A stretch of 64,000 nucleotides of DNA from Pseudomonas nunensis (GCF_024296925.1 NZ_CP101125.1:5148501-5212500), one strand, 5' to 3'. Counted from the stretch's first letter, positions 1-7,320 are shown. The notes: a model not told the origin generated them from the sequence alone. Made by a program: numbers and translations.

Positions 1-45
1 TTCATCAATCTGATCCTGAAGCTGTATAAAGACGGGCGATATTAA
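1..45 (+). CDS. Possible 3' end of an upstream gene
   Basis: Frame 1 is open from the first base to a TAA at 43-45 and encodes 14 residues ending in KDGRY. It has the hydrophobic then charged look of a protein C terminus, and nothing else explains these bases. Too little is present to name a product; it could also be chance. Confidence 0.3.
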   Translation, partial: FINLILKLYKDGRY

Positions 46-96
46 CAGCACGGGCAAAAAACCTGCGATTGCCTCTCTATTAGAGTTGATGGCCAG

Positions 97-124
97 TAGA
101 CAGCCCTGATTGTTCTTCTAGAAT
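97..124 (+). promoter_or_regulatory. Candidate sigma-70 promoter of the LOV gene
   Basis: TAGACA (97-102) and TAGAAT (119-124) each match the -35 and -10 consensus at five of six bases and are 16 bases apart. They lie just upstream of the LOV gene, whose GGAAAGGA Shine-Dalgarno is at about 142-149. No operator could be assigned with confidence. Confidence 0.4.
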
Positions 125-156
125 GCAGCCCTTATCAACTTGGAAAGGATTCTCGG

Positions 157-633
157 ATGATCAACGCCCAACTGCTGCAAATGGTGATCAACGCCTCCAA
201 CGACGGCATCGTGATTGCCGAGAAGGAAGGCGAGCAAGACGCCATCCTGATTTACGTAAACCCGGCCTTCGAACGCCTGACCGGTTACACCAGCGAAGAA
301 ATCCTCTACCAGGACTGCCGCTTCCTGCAAGCCGGCGACCGCGATCAAGACGCGCTGGCGACGATTCGCCAGGTATTGGCCAGCGGCGGTTCGTGTCGGG
401 AGGTGCTGCGCAATTACCGCAAGGATGGCACTCCGTTCTGGAACGAGCTGTCCCTTTCGACGGTTAAAAACGAAAGTGACGGACAAACTTATTTTGTCGG
501 TGTACAAAAAGATGTGACCGTTCAAGTCAAGGCACAGCAGCGAGTTGCGCAGTTGGAAGCACAGGTGGCTGAATTGCAGGCCGAGTTGGCGGCACTTAAA
601 ACGACGAGCGGCGCAAACAAATCTGCGAATTAA
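157..633 (+). CDS. Short LOV-domain blue-light photoreceptor
   Basis: This 158-residue protein is a single LOV (PAS-type) domain followed by a C-terminal helix, the architecture of the short LOV proteins of Pseudomonas (PpSB1/PpSB2-LOV). The photoactive cysteine is C54 in DCRFLQ; N86, N96 and Q117 sit where FMN-contacting residues are expected. Residues about 118-148 (heptad-like, rich in A, L, E, Q) should form the Jalpha coiled coil used for dimer signalling. There is no output domain, so it presumably signals by protein contact. Known family chemistry: light drives a reversible cysteinyl-flavin adduct. A PilZ-like gene follows directly and a LitR-type regulator gene converges from beyond it. 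A strong GGAAAGGA ribosome site supports the ATG. Confidence 0.93.
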   Translation: MINAQLLQMVINASNDGIVIAEKEGEQDAILIYVNPAFERLTGYTSEEILYQDCRFLQAGDRDQDALATIRQVLASGGSCREVLRNYRKDGTPFWNELSLSTVKNESDGQTYFVGVQKDVTVQVKAQQRVAQLEAQVAELQAELAALKTTSGANKSAN

Positions 634-1293
634 TTGTCATTAACTACAATCACCGATGACTTTGTAACTTTTATTTACGAGCAAGCCATGCAACGCGACG
701 CACTCTTGACCCAGGATGAGCTGGATTTCATCCAGACCATGCAGCACAACCCGCAGCTAAATGTGCGGGATGCAACGTCGAGCCTGCTCGTCAACGGTGG
801 CTCGCAAATCCGCGATCTGCTCACGCGCCTCGCCGCCCACGAACAGGTCACCATCCAGGCCAACTTCGAAAACCAGCAAATGACCTTCCCGCTGCATCTG
901 GTGGAGGATGAATTCCACGCGCTGCATTTGCGGTTGGGCGTGCCGAGTATTTTTGAAGACGGGCCGATGGTCCGACCATGGCGCCTGACACTTGAGGAGC
1001 CGGTCGCGCTGGAAAATGCCAAGGGCCAGCCCGGCACGATGTGGGTCCACGAAGTGTCATTCAAAGGGGTTTTGCTGGAAGTTCGCAACAAGACCAAACC
1101 GCCGAAGCATTTCGCCCTGTGGTTCAGCCCGTCAGGTTATGAGCGGATCGCGTTGCGCGGCACGTTCGAAAGGGAAACCGAGCAAGGCTTCTTCGCCTAC
1201 CAGTTAAGTCAAAGCGACAAGGACGAAACCGAACGCTTGCGTCAGTTCATCCTGCAGCAACATCGCCTGACCCATCCTGCCCTGCACGTTTGA
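634..1293 (+). CDS. PilZ-like domain protein next to the LOV gene
   Basis: The 219-residue protein is conserved-looking but not firmly identified. Residues 139-150 (HEVSFKGVLLEV) resemble the second half of the c-di-GMP-binding PilZ motif (D/N-x-S-x-x-G) inside a beta-rich region, and the N-terminal half (65-120) looks like the YcgR-N-type barrel. The first PilZ motif (RxxxR) is not clear; only RPWRL at 114-118 is nearby, so ligand binding is doubtful. The frame begins with TTG right after the LOV stop, suggesting translational coupling. The first ATG (688) would remove 18 residues of the conserved-looking frame. Neither start has a good Shine-Dalgarno. Its stop lies 3 bases from that of the convergent regulator gene. 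Confidence 0.6.
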   Translation: MSLTTITDDFVTFIYEQAMQRDALLTQDELDFIQTMQHNPQLNVRDATSSLLVNGGSQIRDLLTRLAAHEQVTIQANFENQQMTFPLHLVEDEFHALHLRLGVPSIFEDGPMVRPWRLTLEEPVALENAKGQPGTMWVHEVSFKGVLLEVRNKTKPPKHFALWFSPSGYERIALRGTFERETEQGFFAYQLSQSDKDETERLRQFILQQHRLTHPALHV

Positions 1294-1296
1294 GTT

Positions 1297-2280
1297 TCAG
1301 GTATCCAGGCGACCTGCCAGGAATTGCTTCAGACGCTGGCGCATCAACAAACCTTCGTTACCCAGACAACCGATCGACGACCCGGCCAGGTGCTCCTGTG
1401 CCAGGTCGGACGCATCACCGGCGAGCATCAGTTGGCAATCCAGGCTCATGGCCAGGCGATTCAAGCGTCGTGGCAATTCCGGCGCAGGCAGGTGATTGGA
1501 AAACAGCACCAGCGCCAGGGGTTTGATTCTTTCGCAGACCAGGGTCAGCTCATCGAATGGCTGGCCGATCGTCAGCACACGCACACCCGAATCCGCCCCG
1601 CTCAAAAACAGCGCCGCCACCAGCAATTCCAGTTCATGACATTCACCGGCCAGCGCGCTGACAACGACCCGGCGCGGTGAAGTATCTCGAATCAGCAACA
1701 GACGCTGCGCCACTCGTGAACGCAGGAACGCATCGAAGAACAGCCATTCGCTGGTCTGGCCGAACGCTTCCTGACGCTGCAACAATTGCTTCCAGAGCGG
1801 CATCAGAATGTCCTGGAACACCACGGGCAGTGAGTAGCTGGAAAAAATCTGCCCGTAGACCCGCTCCAGTTGTACGTCGTCAAACGCACTGACCGCGGCC
1901 TCGACCTGCTGCCGCCATTGGTGGTAGTCGGCAAGCACCAGCTCGTTGGGAAAGATGTGCGAGAGCACTTTGAGCGGTTCGGTCTTGGCCAGTATCTTGC
2001 CAACTTTGCTCACCGCCACACCACGATCGATCCAGCCCAGAATGCTGCGAACCGTCTCGATATCGACCATGGAGTACAGCCGATGCCCACTTTCGGTGCG
2101 CGTCGGCTGGATCAGGCCATAACGACGCTCCCAGGCGCGCAAGGTCACCGGGTTGATACCGGTCAGGCGAGCCACTTCTCGAATAGGAAAAAGTTCTTCC
2201 CGTTCAAGGGAAGCCGCTGGCAGCAAGCCAGGGCCAAAGTCAGTCAGGGCCGGCATTTGGGGGAGATCATCCGTGGTCAA
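1297..2280 (-). CDS. MerR-family regulator, class II LitR/CarH-like (probable light-response repressor)
   Basis: Residues about 30-100 form a MerR winged helix (FPIREVARLTGINPVTLRAW, then ERRYGL and SGHRLYS). The C-terminal ~190 residues resemble the helical-bundle and Rossmann module of B12-dependent LitR/CarH photoreceptors. The Trp of the W-x9-EH photosensing motif appears to be Gln, and its EH is EW (in SEWLFF), so adenosylcobalamin binding is probably lost, although an ECHE motif remains. In P. putida such class II LitR proteins work with a short LOV protein and control light-induced genes including folE. I chose a TTG start (2278-2280) because AGGA lies 7 bases upstream; a GTG at 2313 is possible but lacks a ribosome site. 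The gene converges with the PilZ-like gene. Confidence 0.75.
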   Translation of the reverse strand: MTTDDLPQMPALTDFGPGLLPAASLEREELFPIREVARLTGINPVTLRAWERRYGLIQPTRTESGHRLYSMVDIETVRSILGWIDRGVAVSKVGKILAKTEPLKVLSHIFPNELVLADYHQWRQQVEAAVSAFDDVQLERVYGQIFSSYSLPVVFQDILMPLWKQLLQRQEAFGQTSEWLFFDAFLRSRVAQRLLLIRDTSPRRVVVSALAGECHELELLVAALFLSGADSGVRVLTIGQPFDELTLVCERIKPLALVLFSNHLPAPELPRRLNRLAMSLDCQLMLAGDASDLAQEHLAGSSIGCLGNEGLLMRQRLKQFLAGRLDT

Positions 2281-2490
2281 ATTGGATCCTATACTAGCGC
2301 TTATTTTTCTCACTCATTCAAGCCATTGATGGATGACACACAAGAAATTGATGAGTCGACAAACGCCACTGGTTTAATTTTCATATTCGGGAATAATCCT
2401 TGCTTGTCTCAGGACGCAGCCCATCACCCCGGCGCTGTGTCTGGCGAAACTCCTACCCGGAGCGACGCAACTGCCTTACGGAGATACACA

Positions 2491-3060
2491 ATGTCTACCT
2501 CACCCGTCACGCTGATGGTGGCGCGTCGCGTTGCCGATGGTCGTTATCAGGACCTGATCGCCTGGTTGCGTGAAGGCGAACAATTGGCCACCGACTTCCC
2601 TGGTTATCTTGGTTCAGGCGTGCTCGCTCCGCCACCCGATGATGACGAATTCCAGATTATCTTCCGCTTCGCCGACGAGCAAACCCTGCATGCCTGGGAG
2701 CATTCCGTCTCGCGCACCGCCTGGTTGGGCCGTGGCAGCGACTTGTTCGCGCATCCGACGGAACATCGGGTCAGCGGTATCGAAGGCTGGTTCGGCGCGG
2801 TGGGTCAACGCCCGCCCCGCTGGAAACAGGCCGTGGCGATCTGGCTGGCATTCTTCCCGGTTTCGCTGTTGTTCAACTTTGTCCTTGGGCCGTTGCTGGG
2901 CGAAATGAGCCTGCTGCCGCGCGTGCTGATTAGCACGTTGTGCCTGACGCCATTGATGGTCTATTTGTTTATTCCCCTGTCGACCCGCTTGCTGGCCAAC
3001 TGGCTGCACAGCACGCCGACGCGGCCGTTGCCTGCGGCGCCCACCACCCAGAATCACTGA
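2491..3060 (+). CDS. Antibiotic biosynthesis monooxygenase-fold protein with two C-terminal membrane helices
   Basis: The 189-residue product has an N-terminal ferredoxin-like ABM domain (about 5-100; WLREGEQLATDFPGYLGS is typical) followed by two hydrophobic helices (about 113-136 and 141-163) and a Pro/Ala-rich tail. ABM domains act as small cofactor-free oxygenases or heme-degrading enzymes, but the substrate here is unknown. The membrane tether suggests action at the inner membrane on a lipid or lipophilic compound (inference). GGAG at 2480-2483 fixes the ATG. It is divergent from the LitR-like regulator, a typical target position, so light-dependent expression is plausible. Confidence 0.75.
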   Translation: MSTSPVTLMVARRVADGRYQDLIAWLREGEQLATDFPGYLGSGVLAPPPDDDEFQIIFRFADEQTLHAWEHSVSRTAWLGRGSDLFAHPTEHRVSGIEGWFGAVGQRPPRWKQAVAIWLAFFPVSLLFNFVLGPLLGEMSLLPRVLISTLCLTPLMVYLFIPLSTRLLANWLHSTPTRPLPAAPTTQNH

Positions 3061-3067
3061 TCCCCCC

Positions 3068-3230
3068 TGTGGGAGCGAGGCTTGTGTGGCGAGGGGGCTT
3101 GCCCCCGTTAGGCTGCGAAGCAGTCGTAAACCAGACACCGCAGTTCCAATCAAAGATTGCAGTCACTGGTTTTAGGGCCGCTTCGCGACCCAACGGGGGC
3201 AAGCCCCCTCGCCACACAATCCCGCCCTAC
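3068..3230. repeat. Composite REP: one inverted pair nested between broken arms of another
   Basis: Bases 3068-3083 match the start of a TGTGGGAGCGAGGCTTG REP, which breaks off at TGTGGCGAGGGGGCTTGCC. The inverted partner of this second repeat ends at 3217 (GCCACA), and a degenerate CCCGCCCTACA follows. The inner pair spans 3084-3217, with arms GTGGCGAGGGGGCTTGCCCC and its reverse complement, and would fold into one long cruciform or hairpin downstream of the ABM gene. Confidence 0.8.
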
Positions 3231-3250
3231 ATTGGCGAGTCCCACAATAG

Positions 3251-3277
3251 GTGTACGTCGCCGCGCGCTGGTATAGT
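3251..3277 (+). promoter_or_regulatory. Candidate promoter/operator of folM-folE-folX
   Basis: A TATAGT -10 (3272-3277) lies 28 bases before the folM ATG, with GTGTAC (3251-3256) 15 bases upstream in the -35 area. MerR-type LitR regulators act on promoters with TGTAC-like -35 regions, so this is a possible regulator site. The assignment is tentative. Confidence 0.35.
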
Positions 3278-3305
3278 TTTGCTCTAACCGCGATGCGAGC
3301 CGTTC

Positions 3306-4016
3306 ATGACCTCTTCCGCAGCCCCAATCCTCATCACCGGTGCCGGCCAGCGTGTCGGTCTGCACTGTGCACAGCGTTTGCTCGAAGATGGCCATCGGGT
3401 GATCTTCAGCTACCGCAGCGAACGCCCCGGCGTGCAAGCGTTGCGCGATCTGGGCGCGACGGCGGTGTTCGGGGACTTCTCCAGCGAAAGCGGCATCCTC
3501 GCGTTCATCAGCGAACTCAAGTCCCACACCGACAGCCTGCGGGCGATTGTCCACAACGCCTCCGAATGGCTGGCCGAAACCCCGGACACCGACGCCCAGG
3601 CTTTTACCCGAATGTTCAGTGTGCACATGCTCGCGCCCTACCTGATCAACCTGCACTGCGCCGACTTGCTCGAACGCTCTAGCCCCGCCGACATCGTGCA
3701 CATCAGCGACGACGTGACCCGCAAGGGCAGCAGCCAGCATATCGGCTACTGCGCCAGCAAAGCCGGACTCGACAGCCTGACCCTGTCCTTCGCCGCGAAA
3801 TATGCACCAACGATCAAGGTCAACGGCATCGCGCCAGCCCTGCTATTGTTCAATCCCGACGACAACGCGGCGTACCGCGCCAAGGCTTTGGCCAAGTCCG
3901 CGCTGGGCATCGAGCCCGGCAGCGAAGTGATCTATCAGAGCCTGCGGTATCTGCTCGACAACCCTTATGTCACCGGCACGACCCTGACCGTCAACGGCGG
4001 ACGGCACGTCAAATAA
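3306..4016 (+). CDS. folM: Dihydromonapterin reductase FolM (short-chain dehydrogenase)
   Basis: A 236-residue SDR with the cofactor motif TGAGQRVG (11-18), HNAS (83-86) and the catalytic Tyr148-x3-Lys152 (YCASK), with Ser134 upstream. The TGxxxRxG form is typical of FolM, which reduces dihydromonapterin to tetrahydromonapterin with NADPH. Tetrahydromonapterin is the cofactor of phenylalanine hydroxylase in Pseudomonas. It heads an operon with folE (21-base gap) and folX (2-base gap), which together make this pterin from GTP. The gene set and motifs agree, so FolM is preferred over a generic pteridine reductase. Confidence 0.9.
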   Translation: MTSSAAPILITGAGQRVGLHCAQRLLEDGHRVIFSYRSERPGVQALRDLGATAVFGDFSSESGILAFISELKSHTDSLRAIVHNASEWLAETPDTDAQAFTRMFSVHMLAPYLINLHCADLLERSSPADIVHISDDVTRKGSSQHIGYCASKAGLDSLTLSFAAKYAPTIKVNGIAPALLLFNPDDNAAYRAKALAKSALGIEPGSEVIYQSLRYLLDNPYVTGTTLTVNGGRHVK

Positions 4017-4037
4017 GCCGCCCCGCGAGGATGTTTC

Positions 4038-4613
4038 ATGACGTTATCCCTGCCTCAGAACGACTTGTCCCAGAGCTATCGAGAAATCCTCATTGGCCTG
4101 GGTGAAAACCCCGACCGCGAAGGCCTGCAAGACACACCGATGCGCGCCGCCAAGGCCATGCAATACCTGTGTCATGGCTACGAGCAAAGCGTCGAGCAAA
4201 TCGTCAACGGTGCGCTGTTTTCATCGGATACCGACGAGATGATCATCGTCGCCGACATCGAGCTCTATTCGCTGTGCGAGCACCACATGCTGCCCTTCAT
4301 CGGCAAGGCGCATGTGGCTTATATTCCGACGGGCAAGGTGCTGGGCCTGTCGAAGATTGCACGACTGGTGGACATGTTCGCCCGTCGCCTGCAAATTCAG
4401 GAAAACCTCACCCGGCAGATCGCCGAAGCAGTGCAACATGTGACGGACGCCGCCGGTGTCGCCGTGGTGATCGAGGCCAAGCACATGTGCATGATGATGC
4501 GTGGCGTCGAGAAACAGAATTCGACCATGAACACCTCAGTGATGCTCGGCGCCTTCCGCGAGTCGAGCAACACCCGCCAGGAGTTCCTGCAATTGATTGG
4601 ACGGAGCAAGTAG
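4038..4613 (+). CDS. folE: GTP cyclohydrolase I FolE
   Basis: The enzyme converts GTP to 7,8-dihydroneopterin triphosphate, the first step of folate and pterin synthesis. The 191-residue protein carries the zinc ligands in CEHH (C80, H83) and MCMM (C151) and the GTP-binding stretch [16 protein letters not shown] (97-112). Length fits the homodecameric type I enzyme, with a short C-terminal extension. GAGG precedes the ATG. Its position between folM and folX suggests a dedicated monapterin copy rather than the housekeeping folate enzyme (inference), and folE is a reported light-induced LitR target in P. putida. Confidence 0.96.
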   Translation: MTLSLPQNDLSQSYREILIGLGENPDREGLQDTPMRAAKAMQYLCHGYEQSVEQIVNGALFSSDTDEMIIVADIELYSLCEHHMLPFIGKAHVAYIPTGKVLGLSKIARLVDMFARRLQIQENLTRQIAEAVQHVTDAAGVAVVIEAKHMCMMMRGVEKQNSTMNTSVMLGAFRESSNTRQEFLQLIGRSK

Positions 4614-4615
4614 CA

Positions 4616-4987
4616 ATGCCACAACTTCAACCAGGAATGGCGCGCATCCGGGTCAAGGACCTGTGCCTGCGCACCTTCATCGGCATCAACGAGGACGAAA
4701 TCCTCAACAAGCAGGACGTGTTGATCAACCTCACCATCCTGTACGCGGCGCAAGAAGCGGTGCGCGACAACGACATCGATCACGCGCTGAACTACCGCAC
4801 CATCACCAAGGCGATCATCGCCCACGTGGAAGGTAATCGCTTCGCCTTGCTCGAACGCCTGACCCAGGAAATTCTCGATCTGGTCATGGTCAACGAATCG
4901 GTGCTGTACGCCGAAGTGGAAGTAGACAAACCCCATGCCCTGCGATTTGCCGAGTCGGTGTCGATTACGCTCGCGGCAAGCCGCTAA
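4616..4987 (+). CDS. folX: Dihydroneopterin triphosphate 2'-epimerase FolX
   Basis: The 123-residue protein belongs to the DHNA/FolX tunnelling fold: [19 protein letters not shown] at the N terminus, then [10 protein letters not shown] and [11 protein letters not shown]. FolX epimerises dihydroneopterin triphosphate to the monapterin form, between FolE and FolM. The paralogue FolB (dihydroneopterin aldolase) is the main alternative, but the FolM-FolE neighbours favour FolX. GGAG lies inside the end of folE, which indicates coupled translation. Confidence 0.88.
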   Translation: MPQLQPGMARIRVKDLCLRTFIGINEDEILNKQDVLINLTILYAAQEAVRDNDIDHALNYRTITKAIIAHVEGNRFALLERLTQEILDLVMVNESVLYAEVEVDKPHALRFAESVSITLAASR

Positions 4988-5070
4988 GCTTCAAGCTTCC
5001 AGCTTCAAGCGGTAAGCTAACGGCCAACGCATCCCCAACTTGCAGCTTGAAGCTTGCCGCTTACAGCTGT
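4987..5070. repeat. Inverted repeat of the AGCTTCAAGC family
   Basis: Arms built of AGCTTCAAGCTT/CCAGCTTCAAGCGGTAAGCT and the mirror CAGCTTGAAGCTTGCCGCTTACAGCT flank a short spacer. The element follows the folX stop codon and can form a strong hairpin. It is unlike the GTGGGAGCG and GTAGGAGCG REP families and is probably another dispersed pseudomonad repeat. Confidence 0.75.
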
Positions 5071-5085
5071 CTCGCAGAGACCCCT

Positions 5086-5382
5086 ATGACCGATCAACAA
5101 CGCCTGGAACTTGAAGCCGCCGCCTTTCGCCGGCTGGTCGCCCATCTGGACAGCCGCAAGGATGTGCAGAACATCGACCTGATGAACCTCTCGGGTTTCT
5201 GCCGCAACTGCCTGTCCAAGTGGTACAAGGCCGCCGCTGACGAACGCCAGATCGAAGTCACCCTCGACGACGCCCGTGAAGTGGTTTACGGCATGCCTTA
5301 CGCCGAGTGGAAAGCCCAATACCAGCAAGAAGCCAGCGCCGAACAACAAGCGGCGTTCGCCAAAGGAAAACCCAATGAGTGA
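5086..5382 (+). CDS. DUF1244 domain protein
   Basis: A 98-residue mostly helical protein of the DUF1244 family, whose biochemical role is unknown. A conserved GFCRNCLSKWY motif (37-47) gives a CxxC pair (C39, C42) that could bind metal or be redox active (inference). The ATG at 5086 is preferred because upstream in-frame sequence is inside the inverted repeat. Its last 8 bases overlap the next gene, so the two are co-translated and probably work together. Confidence 0.8.
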   Translation: MTDQQRLELEAAAFRRLVAHLDSRKDVQNIDLMNLSGFCRNCLSKWYKAAADERQIEVTLDDAREVVYGMPYAEWKAQYQQEASAEQQAAFAKGKPNE

Positions 5383-5713
5383 TTTGAACACCCTGCGCGC
5401 CAGCCTCAACAGCGGCGAACACGCTTTCGCCGACACCCTGGCCTTTATCGCCGCCGGTTACGACTATCAGCCGCAAGCCTTCAACAACGGTGGCGTGGAA
5501 AACGCCGCCGGGCAGAACGAAGGCTCGTGCAAGACTTTGGGCTTGGCACTGCTGGAAGGCTTGAGCGATGAAGAAGCGCTGCTGGCGTTTGGCGAACACT
5601 ATCGTTCGGTAGTGGCCACGCCTGAGGGCAACGATCACGGCAATATCCGCGCGCTGATCGCGCAGGGTCTGGCCGGCGTGAAATTCACCCAGCAACCACT
5701 GACCCGCCGCTAA
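5375..5713 (+). CDS. HopJ-family protein
   Basis: A 112-residue protein of the family named after the P. syringae type III effector HopJ. It has the DTLAFIAAGYDYQPQAFNNG region (20-39) and the ENAAGQNEGSCKTLGLALL core. The family is widespread in non-pathogens and no type III secretion genes or hrp box are visible here, so the effector name is misleading and a housekeeping cytosolic role is more likely. The start overlaps DUF1244 (ATGAGTGA). Confidence 0.8.
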   Translation: MSDLNTLRASLNSGEHAFADTLAFIAAGYDYQPQAFNNGGVENAAGQNEGSCKTLGLALLEGLSDEEALLAFGEHYRSVVATPEGNDHGNIRALIAQGLAGVKFTQQPLTRR

Positions 5714-5758
5714 CCGCCTTTGATGGGCGCACGGCCTGCCCACGATTAAACGCTTTTC

Positions 5759-5826
5759 TGTAGGAGCGAGGCTTGCCCGCGAAGGCAATCTCAAGACCGC
5801 CATCGCCGGCAAGCCGTGCCCCTGCA
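5759..5826. repeat. REP pair (GTAGGAGCG family), second arm decayed
   Basis: One intact GTAGGAGCGAGGCTTGCCCG unit continuing CGAAG is followed by a degraded inverted copy around 5801-5825. Confidence 0.75.
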
Positions 5827-5934
5827 ACACATCCCGACTTTTAAGATTGACCCGGCGACTTTATTTCGTTTGCCGGTGCCCCCTGCTCACGGCTTAGATA
5901 AAAAGAAGCAACCCTTCTTCTGAGTCAGGTATCC

Positions 5935-7185
5935 ATGAGCAGCGAAACCATCAGCCAGTCGATCAACGTCGTGCATCCCGTCACGCTCAGCCACGGCAAA
6001 AACGCCGAGGTCTGGGACACCGAGGGCAAACGCTACATCGACTTTGTCGGCGGCATCGGCGTGCTGAACCTCGGCCACTGCAACCCGCGCATCGTCGAGG
6101 CCATTCGCGAACAAGCCACCCGGCTGACCCACTACGCGTTCAACGCAGCCCCGCATACGCCCTACCTCGAACTGATGGATCGTCTGACGGCGTTCATTCC
6201 GGTGAGCTACCCGGTCAGCGGCATGCTCACCAACAGTGGCGCAGAAGCGGCGGAAAACGCCCTGAAGATCGTGCGTGGTGCCACCGGCCGCACAGCTGTC
6301 ATCGCGTTTGATGGCGCCTTCCATGGCCGCACGCTGGCCACCCTCAACCTCAATGGCAAAGTCGCGCCCTACAAACAGAAAGTCGGCGTGCTGCCGGGCC
6401 CGGTGTATCACCTGCCTTTCCCAAGCAAGGACAACGGCGTGACCTGCGCCGAAGCGCTGAAGGCGATGGATCGGTTGTTCAGCGTCGAGATCGACGTCAA
6501 TGACGTGGCGTGTTTTATCGTCGAACCGGTGCAGGGCGAAGCGGGTTTCCTGGCGATGGACGTGGAATTCGCCCAGGCGTTGCGGCGCTTCTGTGACGAG
6601 AAAAACATCCTGCTGATCGCTGATGAAATCCAGTCCGGGTTTGGCCGTACCGGCGAACGTTTTGCCTTCTCGCGACTGGGCATCGAACCGGACCTGATCC
6701 TGCTCGCTAAAAGCATCGCCGGCGGCGTGCCGCTGGGTGCGGTGGTCGGGCGCAAGTCCTTGCTCGACACCTTGCCCAAGGGCGGACTGGGCGGCACCTA
6801 TTCAGGTAACCCGATTGCCTGCGCGGCAGCACTGGCAACCCTGGACGAGATGACCGATGCGAACCTGAACGCCTGGGGTTCACAGCAGGAAGAAGCCATC
6901 GTCAGCCGTTACGAAGCCTGGCGCGTCAGCAAGCTTTCGCCGTATCTGGGGCGCCTGACCGGCGTCGGCGCCATGCGCGGCATCGAGTTGAGTAACGCCG
7001 ATGGCTCACCGGCCTCAGCGCAATTGACGCAGTTGCTGGCCCTGGCCCGGGATGCGGGCTTGCTGCTGATGCCGAGCGGAAAGTCGCGAAACATCATTCG
7101 GCTGCTGGCGCCGCTGACCACCGAGGCTACGGTTCTGGAAGAAGGCCTGGACATCTTCGAGGCATGCCTGAAAAAACTGACCTGA
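5935..7185 (+). CDS. Class III aminotransferase, 2-aminoadipate/4-aminobutyrate type
   Basis: A 416-residue PLP aminotransferase. SGAEAAENALK (101-111) binds the phosphate, D230 in ADEIQ pairs with the pyridine nitrogen, and K259 in AKSIAGG is the Schiff-base lysine. It resembles GabT, but the N terminus (VHPVTLSHGKNAEVWDTEGKR) is that of the P. putida paralogue characterised as a 2-aminoadipate transaminase in lysine catabolism. I therefore prefer that role, with GABA or 5-aminovalerate as alternatives. No gabD or gabP neighbour is present. It stands alone, bounded by a REP pair and a terminator. Confidence 0.85.
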   Translation: MSSETISQSINVVHPVTLSHGKNAEVWDTEGKRYIDFVGGIGVLNLGHCNPRIVEAIREQATRLTHYAFNAAPHTPYLELMDRLTAFIPVSYPVSGMLTNSGAEAAENALKIVRGATGRTAVIAFDGAFHGRTLATLNLNGKVAPYKQKVGVLPGPVYHLPFPSKDNGVTCAEALKAMDRLFSVEIDVNDVACFIVEPVQGEAGFLAMDVEFAQALRRFCDEKNILLIADEIQSGFGRTGERFAFSRLGIEPDLILLAKSIAGGVPLGAVVGRKSLLDTLPKGGLGGTYSGNPIACAAALATLDEMTDANLNAWGSQQEEAIVSRYEAWRVSKLSPYLGRLTGVGAMRGIELSNADGSPASAQLTQLLALARDAGLLLMPSGKSRNIIRLLAPLTTEATVLEEGLDIFEACLKKLT

Positions 7186-7197
7186 TCACACATCCCC

Positions 7198-7287
7198 TGT
7201 GGGAGCGGGCTTGCTCGCGAAAGCGGTGTGTCAGCCGACATCAATATTGAATGTTGCGCCGCCTTCGCGAGCAAGCCCGCTCCCACA
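7198..7287. repeat. REP pair (GTGGGAGCG family)
   Basis: Inverted arms TGTGGGAGCGGGCTTGCTCG and its complement enclose a spacer of about 40 bases, right after the aminotransferase gene. Confidence 0.9.
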
Positions 7288-7320
7288 CTAGTCCTGTATT
7301 GACCATGAAATCGCGGGCAC

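Noticed and set aside
1870..3060. A long plus-strand frame covering the ABM gene
   Set aside because: The first 207 codons are antisense to the MerR gene or intergenic; the ribosome site at 2480 places the true start at 2491.
5375..5713. HopJ as evidence of a type III secretion locus
   Set aside because: No secretion genes, chaperone or hrp box nearby; the family is common in non-pathogenic bacteria.
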